NCBI GenBank assembly: GCA_031292305.1
Contig: JARLHJ010000023.1
Location: 1 to 6,983, forward strand
Reading direction: 5' to 3'
Source of the DNA: Candidatus Babeliales bacterium
GTDB taxonomy: Bacteria > Babelota > Babeliae > Babelales > JABDEC01
Length of the DNA stretch: 6,983 nucleotides
Shown here: one piece after another, positions 1-5,681 of the stretch
How the letters are laid out: each line of letters opens with the position of its first letter
Position numbering within the stretch: the stretch's first letter is position 1
Made by a program: the position numbers and the translations under genes
Notes under the pieces: generated by a model
Seen by the model: only the letters and a program-made list of their open reading frames with translations
Told to the model about the DNA's origin: nothing
Database searches by the model: none

Positions 1-284
1 ACATCATCTAAATCTAAAAATTTATCTACCCATTTTTTTAATGGAACATCTGCTGGTTTTCTAATTAAATCAGTCAACGATGTTGGATATTTTCCAACAG
101 AAGCATAATAAGAACTTATAGCAGTTCTTAATGTACCTAATGTAGTTTCTGTCTTGGTTATCTTAGATTGCTTTAAATATCTAAATGTACCAGGAATAAT
201 AACCACAGAAAGCACCGCTAAAATTGCTAATGCAATAATTAGCTCTATAAATGTAAATCCAGATCTTAGACTCTTATTGTTCAT
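1..284 (-). CDS. gspG: Type II secretion major pseudopilin GspG, N-terminal part (cut by window edge)
   Basis: This is the major pseudopilin of a type II secretion system, the subunit that polymerises into the periplasmic pseudopilus pushing substrates through the outer-membrane secretin. About 94 codons are present and the C-terminus lies beyond the left edge. The start ATG (282-284) follows an AAAGG Shine-Dalgarno about six bases upstream. The protein opens with a nine-residue basic leader (MNNKSLRSG), then FTFIEL, which is the prepilin peptidase site: cleavage after Gly9, methylated Phe10, and Glu14 at mature position +5. A hydrophobic helix follows to about residue 32. The later stretch SSYYASVGKYPTSLTDLI matches the GspG-type segment after the helix (Tyr-x-x-x-x-Gly-x-Tyr-Pro-Thr). 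It starts 20 bases after the gspF stop, so the two are co-transcribed. A type IV pilin is the alternative, but the KYPT region and the gspF linkage favour GspG. Confidence 0.88.
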   Translation of the reverse strand, partial: MNNKSLRSGFTFIELIIALAILAVLSVVIIPGTFRYLKQSKITKTETTLGTLRTAISSYYASVGKYPTSLTDLIRKPADVPLKKWVDKFLDLDD

Positions 285-304
285 ATTAACCTTTCATTAA
301 ATAA

Positions 305-1516
305 TTATACCGCTTGATTCATTTGTGTTAATGGCAACGCAATTGACATAACAATAAACCCTACTACTAATGCCATAAATATCATCATAATAGGTTCAAT
401 TTTAGCAGTTAAGCTTGTTGTCATTTCAGATAATTCAGTTTCATAATTTTCTGCAACAATTAATAACATGGTATCAAGTTCACCAGTTTCTTCACCAGTT
501 TTAATTAAATAAATAGCAATTGCAGGAAATATACCAGTCTCTTTTAAAAATTGGGCAATTTTACCTTGTTTAACAATTTTATCTCTAGCATCACGTAATT
601 GCTTTGCCAAAATTTTATTATCAATAATATTAACTACAATATCTAAAGCTTCTGATAAATTAACACCACTTTCTAATAACATTCCTAATGTTCTACTAAA
701 TTGTACTATAGCATTAGTTTTTGCAAAATACTTAATTACCGGGAGTTTTAATTTAATTTTATCAAATGTTAACGCACCAGATGGCGTAGATAACCAATAT
801 CTTATAGAAACAAATAACCCAATTAATATAAGTGGCAAAAAAATATAATGGGTAACTATAAAACCAGATAAGCTTAATAAAATTCTGGTAGGCGTTGGCA
901 TTTGCTGCCCACGCTGCATTAATGTTTGTGCCATTTGAGGTACAACGTATGATAATAAGAAAATTACAACCAAAGTAATCATAACTAATTGCGTTAAAGG
1001 GTAATTTAATGCACCTTTAATCTTTTTTTGTATCTCTTGTTTGCGTTCTAAATAAGTAGTTAATCTGTCTAATATTATTTCTAACTTACCTGTCGCTTCA
1101 CCCGCACGTACTAATTGCACATAAATAGAATCAAAAACTTTAGGATACTTTTTTAATTCTTCTGCAAGTGAATGCCCTTCTTTAATACCATCTTTAACTG
1201 ATACTAAAATTGATCGTAAATTACCTGTAACTTGCTCCATTAACAATTCTAATGATTGCAATAACGGGATTCCAGATCTTAACAAAATTGATAATTGTTT
1301 TGTAAAAAGAATTTTATCTTTTTCTGACACACTACCTTGAAATAGTTTTTTATACCAAGGCAAAGAAACTGATGCTTCTTTTGCTAAAAGAACTTCTGAT
1401 ATAAAAAAACCACGCCGCAACAATTGCTCTTTAGCACTTGATAGTGACGATGCTTCTACAAAACCCTTTTGACCCTTGCCATCTTTTGACATAGCTTTGT
1501 AACTATATAAAGCCAT
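305..1516 (-). CDS. gspF: Type II secretion inner-membrane platform protein GspF
   Basis: GspF is the polytopic inner-membrane platform protein that couples the GspE ATPase to pseudopilus assembly. The 403 residues match the usual family length. The N-terminus (YSYKAMSKDGKGQKGFVEA, residues 4-22) is the typical GspF opening. Two copies of the T2SSF helical domain are visible: FTKQLSILLRSGIPLLQSLE (71-90) recurs as FSRTLGMLLESGVNLSEALD (273-292), and LVRAGEATGKLE (135-146) recurs as LIKTGEETGELD (337-348). Hydrophobic membrane segments lie near 174-196, 213-240 and 373-396. The ATG is preceded by a strong AAAGGAAG ribosome site, which supports this start. It is the first gene of the minus-strand operon with gspG next, and no gspE lies upstream because the neighbour there is divergent and unrelated. 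PilC of type IV pili is homologous, and the linked GspG favours type II secretion. Confidence 0.93.
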   Translation of the reverse strand: MALYSYKAMSKDGKGQKGFVEASSLSSAKEQLLRRGFFISEVLLAKEASVSLPWYKKLFQGSVSEKDKILFTKQLSILLRSGIPLLQSLELLMEQVTGNLRSILVSVKDGIKEGHSLAEELKKYPKVFDSIYVQLVRAGEATGKLEIILDRLTTYLERKQEIQKKIKGALNYPLTQLVMITLVVIFLLSYVVPQMAQTLMQRGQQMPTPTRILLSLSGFIVTHYIFLPLILIGLFVSIRYWLSTPSGALTFDKIKLKLPVIKYFAKTNAIVQFSRTLGMLLESGVNLSEALDIVVNIIDNKILAKQLRDARDKIVKQGKIAQFLKETGIFPAIAIYLIKTGEETGELDTMLLIVAENYETELSEMTTSLTAKIEPIMMIFMALVVGFIVMSIALPLTQMNQAV

Positions 1517-1599
1517 TCAACTTCCTTTAATCTATTGCTTTATTATTTTAAAACTTCTGATAGTTTAAAAATAAATTCCACTATTTAGGAGATATTTTA
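1517..1599. promoter_or_regulatory. Divergent promoter region between gspF and the secreted-protein gene
   Basis: These 83 bases separate two divergent starts, so promoters for both should lie here or just inside the flanking genes. For the plus strand, TTGCTT (1535-1540) and GATAGT (1559-1564) are 18 bases apart and form only a weak sigma70-like pair. On the minus strand TAAAAT (complement of 1545-1550) is a plausible -10 for gspF, without a convincing -35. The ribosome sites are clear: AGGAGAT at 1587-1593 for the plus gene and AAAGGAAG (complement of 1521-1528) for gspF. The base composition is so AT-rich that hexamer matches carry little weight. Confidence 0.35.
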
Positions 1600-2607
1600 A
1601 TGAAAAAAATGTTTATATATACATATCTCATATTATTTACACACCTAATTTCAGCAAATTCGACACCTGCTAATTATAATAATAGTAACTCGGAAAAAAA
1701 TACAATAATAATATCAGGGGAAAATTTATTGGAAGATGAATCTCTATTTTATACACCAATTAATTTTTCAACTTTTGGTTTAACATGTTTTTTCAATCAC
1801 AGATATAATAATCCTAAATATATTGAAGATTTTTTACCAAATAATCTAGATGATATAATTCAGTTTATTCAGTATGCAAAAACATCAGGCCAAAACCGCG
1901 CATTCATAAAAACAATTTTTAAAATATTCACCAAAAAAATAAAATACTCAAACTACATAAGTTCCAAAGAACTTTTAAATATGGCAAATAAATTACCTGA
2001 ACTTTTAGGCGCATACCTTATGCCAGATATTCAACATACAAGCGATGAATATGTAATAAAAGATATTTTATGCACTGAATTCGCTGATAATTTTGCACAC
2101 TTTAAAAAAGACCCAAATAATTTTTTAAGTAAGGTATCTCAAAAAATATGTTCTGCATTAGCAGATAAAGAAAAGCCAGAAGAAAAAGACATAACGTCTA
2201 CAGAATTGCGTACAATATTAATAAGCTTTTTAGAAAATGCTTTCAATAAATGTTTATTTAATTTAAATGATGAACACCAAGACGTATGGGAACAATATAA
2301 AGAATTGAGCCAGGCTGCTTATAATTTAAAATCTATAATATTTGAATTGGATGAACTTAACGATTTAATTAATAGTATACTTGCACGATTTAATTACATT
2401 ATAGATATGGTAGGTTCTGATATATCCCTGCAAACTTATAAAAATGCTATAGAAGAATTGCAAACAAAAAATTTTGATTGGTTAGAAATTGAAGAACATG
2501 ACACTTTAATGAAACCAAAAAAAGATGAACTGCTTTACACTTTAAAACATGTGGGCTTCACTAAAGCATTAGCTAGAAACCAATTTGGCTTTACCGATGC
2601 AGGCTAA
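1600..2607 (+). CDS. Secreted protein of unknown function (signal peptide, mostly helical)
   Basis: I do not recognise this 335-residue protein. The ATG is well supported by AGGAGAT six bases upstream. Residues 1-19 form a signal peptide: basic MKK, a hydrophobic stretch to about 17, and a probable signal peptidase I site after Ile-Ser-Ala (residue 19). There is no Cys near the site, so it is not a lipoprotein. A low-complexity Asn/Ser-rich linker (20-35) follows. The rest is mostly predicted helix by eye, with charged amphipathic segments around 82-115, 120-140, 200-220 and 230-270. No further membrane helix and no catalytic motif is obvious. Four cysteines remain (63, 158, 184, 218), so disulfides are possible if it is exported. 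Its stop overlaps the convergent umuC stop by a few bases. It lies divergent to a type II secretion operon, so it could be a periplasmic or secreted substrate, but that rests only on position. Confidence 0.8.
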   Translation: MKKMFIYTYLILFTHLISANSTPANYNNSNSEKNTIIISGENLLEDESLFYTPINFSTFGLTCFFNHRYNNPKYIEDFLPNNLDDIIQFIQYAKTSGQNRAFIKTIFKIFTKKIKYSNYISSKELLNMANKLPELLGAYLMPDIQHTSDEYVIKDILCTEFADNFAHFKKDPNNFLSKVSQKICSALADKEKPEEKDITSTELRTILISFLENAFNKCLFNLNDEHQDVWEQYKELSQAAYNLKSIIFELDELNDLINSILARFNYIIDMVGSDISLQTYKNAIEELQTKNFDWLEIEEHDTLMKPKKDELLYTLKHVGFTKALARNQFGFTDAG

Positions 2608-3860
2608 ATTTTTATAGTTAAAATCTCATTCCAATTGGTGGTAAAATTAGCAGATTTTTTTAATCGCCTCGATTCCCAAGAATAATCTGACAGTGCTGCT
2701 GCAAAAAATACTTTATTTTTGCCCTTTTTAGAATTTATCTTATCGATAGTTCTCATAACTTTAGTTTGTTTCTCTAAATTATTAACATTATTAATAGTAC
2801 TCATTTGTACAAAATCAGCACAAACAAAATCATAAAATACTATTCCAACTTTTTTATACAATAACCCGGGCTTAAACATTTTTTCTAAACATATGTTTGC
2901 AGCTCGAATGAGATCAGGCGTATAAGCTGTAGCAACTGGCAATTGGTAGCTAAGTGATTGGTAAAATCTAAAATTATCATGATATTTTGTATACATAATA
3001 AAAACATTCACGCTTGATGTAATAGAATTTTGTTTACGCAATTTTGCAGCTGCACCAGTAACATGTAGAGCCAATGCTTCTTTAAGCTCTTCAATTTCTA
3101 TAACATTTTTTCCAAATGAGCGTGAAACACAAATAGATTTTTTAGCTTCAGGATTATCATCTAAATTAAAACAAGATATACCGCGCAATTCCATAACTGT
3201 TTTTAAACCAATTATAGAAAGATTTTTGCGCACCCAATTGTCATCACAATTTTTTAAATCGTAAGCAGTATTAATATCGTAACTTATTAAAAATTTTGTA
3301 TAACGCCTACCTATTCCCCAAATATCACCTACTGGCGTTACTTTTAATATTTCATCTAAATTAGATTCAGTAATTTCAAAAACTCCTGATTCGCTTTTTT
3401 TTGCAATATTATTTGCCATTTTTGCCAAAGTCTTTGTAGGTCCCAATCCAATAGAAACAGGCAAACCAATATTTTGTTTAATTTTATGTTTTATATGCTT
3501 GCTATAATCGTGATTATTAAGCGTTATATCAGGCCAAAACACAAATGCTTCATCAATAGAATAAACTTCAATTTCACGTGCCATTTGGGTAAGGCTTTGC
3601 ATAACCCGCTTAGACATATCGTTATACAGAGTAAAGTTTGACGAAAATATAAATACATTTCTATTTTTTAAAACCTGATCACATTTAAATACAGGTTCGC
3701 CCATTTTAATACCTAATGCTTTAGCTTCATTAGATCTTGCAATCACACAAGCATCATTGCTTGATAACACCACAACGGGTTTATTGGCCAATTTAGGATT
3801 AAATACGCGCTCACAAGAAACAAAAAAATTATTGCAATCGACAAGTGCAAATGTTGGCAT
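2604..3860 (-). CDS. umuC: Translesion DNA polymerase V catalytic subunit UmuC (Y family)
   Basis: UmuC is the catalytic subunit of DNA polymerase V (UmuD'2C), which copies past damaged template bases and is error-prone. The 418 residues are close to the 422 of E. coli UmuC and the protein aligns end to end. Catalytic carboxylates are Asp8 (LVDCNNFF) and Asp103-Glu104 in YSIDEAF. The steric-gate position is Phe13, where E. coli has Tyr11. VVVLSSNDACVIARSNEAKA (29-48) is the UmuC fingers signature. The thumb with VWGIGRR-like GDIWGIGRR (178-186), the little finger and the C-terminal UmuC-specific domain (about 335-418, KKVGIVFYDF to the end) are all present. At the E. coli clamp-binding site QLNLF this protein reads QMSTI (352-356), a poor match. 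It starts two bases after the umuD stop with no strong ribosome site of its own, so translation is probably coupled to umuD. Its 3' end overlaps the convergent secreted-protein gene. Confidence 0.96.
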   Translation of the reverse strand: MPTFALVDCNNFFVSCERVFNPKLANKPVVVLSSNDACVIARSNEAKALGIKMGEPVFKCDQVLKNRNVFIFSSNFTLYNDMSKRVMQSLTQMAREIEVYSIDEAFVFWPDITLNNHDYSKHIKHKIKQNIGLPVSIGLGPTKTLAKMANNIAKKSESGVFEITESNLDEILKVTPVGDIWGIGRRYTKFLISYDINTAYDLKNCDDNWVRKNLSIIGLKTVMELRGISCFNLDDNPEAKKSICVSRSFGKNVIEIEELKEALALHVTGAAAKLRKQNSITSSVNVFIMYTKYHDNFRFYQSLSYQLPVATAYTPDLIRAANICLEKMFKPGLLYKKVGIVFYDFVCADFVQMSTINNVNNLEKQTKVMRTIDKINSKKGKNKVFFAAALSDYSWESRRLKKSANFTTNWNEILTIKI

Positions 3861-3862
3861 AA

Positions 3863-4213
3863 TTAAACTTTGTGAATAACGTAAGTGACTATACCCCAGA
3901 CTTCAAAATCAATTTCATTATTAATTTCAATAGACTTACATTCATCACTCTCTGAAATTAAAAGAATTTTGTCTTGCTCAAATTTAATGCGCTTAACTGT
4001 GAATTCATTATTAATTCTTACTACAACTATTTTATTATTAGAAACAGAAAGTGCGCGATCAACAATAATAATATCGTTAGACTTAATTCCTGCATTAATC
4101 ATTGAATCACCAACTACTTTAATATAAAAAGTAGATATTGGATGTGTTATTAAAAGATCATTTAAATCTAAAGATCTTTCTGAGAAATTTTCTGCAGTTG
4201 AAAAGTTAGACAT
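3863..4213 (-). CDS. umuD: UmuD'-like polymerase V accessory subunit lacking the autocleavage segment (S24 family)
   Basis: This is the small subunit of polymerase V, a LexA-like S24 fold that in E. coli must cleave itself between Cys24 and Gly25 to become active UmuD'. I chose ATG at 4211-4213, giving 116 residues, because AGAAG sits about six bases upstream. A TTG five codons earlier (4226-4228) has no ribosome site. From this Met the alignment to E. coli UmuD is essentially gap-free through the catalytic region: the new Met falls at Cys24 and the next residue at Gly25. The catalytic dyad is kept, Ser37 in GDSM (E. coli Ser60) and Lys74 in EFTVKR (E. coli Lys97). LDLNDLLITHP (15-25) matches IDLNQLLIQHP. 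No Cys-Gly or Ala-Gly cleavage pair exists in frame upstream either, before a TAA at 4271-4273. It is the first gene of the umuD-umuC operon, two bases before umuC. A LexA repressor is excluded by the missing DNA-binding domain. Confidence 0.92.
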   Translation of the reverse strand: MSNFSTAENFSERSLDLNDLLITHPISTFYIKVVGDSMINAGIKSNDIIIVDRALSVSNNKIVVVRINNEFTVKRIKFEQDKILLISESDECKSIEINNEIDFEVWGIVTYVIHKV

Positions 4214-4228
4214 TTTTACTTCTAGCAA
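4206..4228 (-). promoter_or_regulatory. Start-deciding ribosome site for umuD (ATG 4213 over TTG 4228)
   Basis: Read on the minus strand, TTG at 4228 is followed by CTAGAAGTAAAA and then ATG at 4213. The AGAAG lies at a normal distance from the ATG. The bases before the TTG (ACTCT) contain no purine-rich site. This favours the shorter, UmuD'-sized product. If the TTG were used, the protein would gain only five residues and still lack a cleavage site. Confidence 0.55.
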
Positions 4229-4312
4229 AGAGTTTTTAAGACAATACTTGTTTATATATTTTAATATAATTTATTTTTAGAATTAATAAAATATAAATTA
4301 AAGGGTTTAGTT
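4214..4312. promoter_or_regulatory. Shared divergent promoter region of umuDC and the LigD-type ligase
   Basis: These 99 very AT-rich bases must serve both divergent transcripts. On the plus strand a perfect TATAAT lies at 4265-4270, without a good -35 at the usual distance. An alternative pair is TTGTTT (4249-4254) and TATTTT (4272-4277), 17 bases apart. On the minus strand TATATT (complement of 4263-4268) is a possible umuD -10. The ligase ribosome site AAAGGG is at 4300-4305. No E. coli-type LexA box (CTGT-N8-ACAG) and no Gram-positive box (GAAC-N4-GTTC) is present. Confidence 0.4.
4241..4251. promoter_or_regulatory. Small palindrome upstream of umuD, possible operator
   Basis: ACAA-TAC-TTGT is a perfect inverted repeat with four-base arms and a three-base centre. 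It lies 28 bases upstream of the umuD ATG, between that start and the candidate -10 elements. Its position would suit a repressor site acting on umuDC, possibly damage-responsive. The arms are short and chance occurrence is likely in such DNA, so this is only a candidate. Confidence 0.22.
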
Positions 4313-5326
4313 ATGAAAAAAAATATATTTGCAGACATATCAACCGATATTTTAAAAAAAAGAAAAAAAGAAAAACAACCCACTTTTATAGAGCCAATGC
4401 TTGCGACATTAACAAAAGACTATTTTACAAAAAAAGATTGGGTATATGAACATAAATTTGATGGCGTTAGATGCTTAGCTTTTAAAAAAAACGGAAAAGT
4501 TCAACTATTATCCCGTAATGATAATAGCATGAACAATACGTATCCAGAGATTGTTAAAGCTTTACAAGACCAAGAGGCTGATAACTTTATAATTGATGGG
4601 GAAATAATAGCACAAGAAAAAGGAGTTTCTAACTTTCAAATGCTACAAGAACGGATTAATCTTCAAGATTTTGCAACCATAGAAAAATTGCAAAAAAAGG
4701 TTCCCGTAATCTTTTGTATTTTTGATTTAGTTTATGCAGATGGCTACAACCTTCAACATTTGCCCTTATATGCTCGCAAAGAGATTTTAGAAAAACTTTT
4801 AGATTATAATAAAATATTACTTTATACAAAACACAAAACTGGTGACACTATTCGAGCATTCAAAAAAGCCTGCCAATTAAAATGGGAAGGCTTAATAGTT
4901 AAAGATATAAATAGTAGCTATTACAATAAACGCTCTAAATCTTGGCTTAAATTTAAATGCTCACAAGGCCAAGAGCTTGTAATTGGTGGTTATACTCAAC
5001 CACTGGGTGAACGCTCTAATTTCGGCGCATTGTTAGTCGGTTATTACCAAGATGGGCAATTACAGTACGCGGGCAAAGTTGGAACTGGCTTTACATTCTT
5101 AACACTTATGGAACTTGGAACTAAGTTACAAAAATTAGAAATTAAAAATTGCCCTTTTGTTAACTTTGACGGCAACTCTAATTTAGTACACTGGGTAAAA
5201 CCAATTTTAGTTGGGGAATTTGAATTTGCTGAGTGGACTAAAAGTGGCAAACTTCGAGTTGGAAGATTTAAGGGCTTACGCATAGATAAAAAAGCTACGC
5301 TGGTTGTTAAAGAAGTTCCAAAGTAA
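4313..5326 (+). CDS. ligD: Stand-alone ATP-dependent DNA ligase, LigD ligase-domain family
   Basis: This enzyme seals DNA nicks using ATP through a covalent lysyl-AMP intermediate. The 337 residues hold all the nucleotidyltransferase motifs in order: motif I EHKFDGVR (46-53) with catalytic Lys48, motif III FIIDGE (92-97), motif IIIa FCIFDL (134-139), motif IV EGLIVK (192-197) and motif V WLKFK (211-215). An OB-fold follows, with VGYYQDGQLQYAGKVGTGF and WVKPILVGEFEFAEWT, ending in FKGLRIDK (319-326). That C-terminal pattern is typical of the LigD ligase domain used in bacterial non-homologous end joining. The polymerase and phosphoesterase domains of full LigD are absent. A basic 22-residue N-terminus rich in Lys leads straight into EPMLATL, where the domain normally begins. 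The start has AAAGGG seven bases upstream. No Ku gene is in the window. It is divergent from umuDC, which suggests a shared damage-repair setting but does not prove it. Confidence 0.93.
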   Translation: MKKNIFADISTDILKKRKKEKQPTFIEPMLATLTKDYFTKKDWVYEHKFDGVRCLAFKKNGKVQLLSRNDNSMNNTYPEIVKALQDQEADNFIIDGEIIAQEKGVSNFQMLQERINLQDFATIEKLQKKVPVIFCIFDLVYADGYNLQHLPLYARKEILEKLLDYNKILLYTKHKTGDTIRAFKKACQLKWEGLIVKDINSSYYNKRSKSWLKFKCSQGQELVIGGYTQPLGERSNFGALLVGYYQDGQLQYAGKVGTGFTFLTLMELGTKLQKLEIKNCPFVNFDGNSNLVHWVKPILVGEFEFAEWTKSGKLRVGRFKGLRIDKKATLVVKEVPK

Positions 5327-5406
5327 CAACTAAATAATAATTAAAAATTATAAACCTTATATCACTTTATGTAGATTCAAGCCGAACTTACAATACCAAA
5401 TTAATT

Positions 5407-5610
5407 TTAATAACTTGAAAGGCGAGGATCTACCAGCACCGATTTAGCTCTTAAAAATCGATAAAAACAAATGCGAACCAATTTGAAATAATAATCAAAG
5501 TCAATACGGATTAACTTAGCGTAAAATCGGTAGCTGGCTTTAGCATTTAAAGTGATTAGAGATTCCAAAGACACAGTCTTTGGTTTGGGTTTGCAAAGGT
5601 AATCAAACAA
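5407..5610 (-). CDS. Doubtful 67-codon reading frame inside the structured intergenic element
   Basis: An open frame of 67 codons starts with TTG at 5608-5610, with AAAGG four bases upstream and GAGAGG further back. The peptide is rich in Tyr, Phe, Arg and Lys (for example YRFYAKLIRI and ICFYRFLRAK), has no signal peptide or known domain, and I do not recognise it. Its start lies in the loop edge of a perfect 11-base-pair hairpin and the frame runs through two more inverted repeats. Codon choice (CGC, GCC, AGC, CTG, TTC) differs from the A/T-ending codons of the neighbours. Most likely it is a chance frame across a repeat or RNA element. A small basic protein carried by that element is the alternative. 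Confidence 0.2.
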   Translation of the reverse strand: MFDYLCKPKPKTVSLESLITLNAKASYRFYAKLIRIDFDYYFKLVRICFYRFLRAKSVLVDPRLSSY

Positions 5611-5641
5611 TTACCTTTGCCTCTCGCCGAGCAGGCGCCTG
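5421..5641. repeat. Nested inverted-repeat element, candidate dispersed repeat or structured RNA
   Basis: Between the convergent ligase and sppA genes (5327-5681) there is no convincing gene, but this block looks visibly less AT-rich than its surroundings and highly self-complementary. An outer pair GGCGAG (5421-5426) and CTCGCC (5623-5628) encloses it. Inside, CCAGC plus ACCGATTT (5433-5445) pairs with AAATCGGT-A-GCTGG (5524-5537), 13 base pairs with one bulge. CCAAAGAC and GTCTTTGG (5565-5572, 5576-5583) form a hairpin with a three-base loop, and another perfect hairpin lies at 5593-5620. A ten-base palindrome CAGGCGCCTG closes the block at 5632-5641. No arm is followed by a T-run, so these are not ordinary intrinsic terminators. 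It does not match RNase P RNA, tmRNA, 6S or SRP RNA signatures I know. The flank 5327-5420 is plain AT-rich sequence. Confidence 0.5.
5593..5620. repeat. Perfect 11-bp hairpin
   Basis: GCAAAGGTAAT (5593-5603) and ATTACCTTTGC (5610-5620) are exact reverse complements around the six-base loop CAAACA. It is the longest perfect inverted repeat I found here. It lies between the 3' ends of two convergent genes, so it may help end or stabilise transcripts from either side, although no T-run follows on either strand. Confidence 0.6.
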
Positions 5642-5681
5642 ATATTATGAAATAAATAAAACTATTTTTGTAGCTTCTTAG

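Noticed and set aside
3885-4127. 80-codon plus-strand open frame
   Set aside because: It lies wholly antisense inside umuD, which has full family similarity. The peptide has only simple Ser/Leu/Ile content from the reverse complement.
4226-4228. TTG as the umuD start
   Set aside because: It has no ribosome site upstream, whereas the ATG at 4211-4213 has AGAAG at a normal distance and begins exactly where UmuD' does.
5044-5283. 79-codon minus-strand open frame
   Set aside because: It is antisense to the conserved OB-fold part of the ligase and shows no features of its own.
5303-5330. Inverted repeat GTTGTTA/TAACAAC over the ligase stop codon as a terminator
   Set aside because: The stem is short, AT-rich and has a 14-base loop, and no continuous T-run follows, so it is not a convincing intrinsic terminator.
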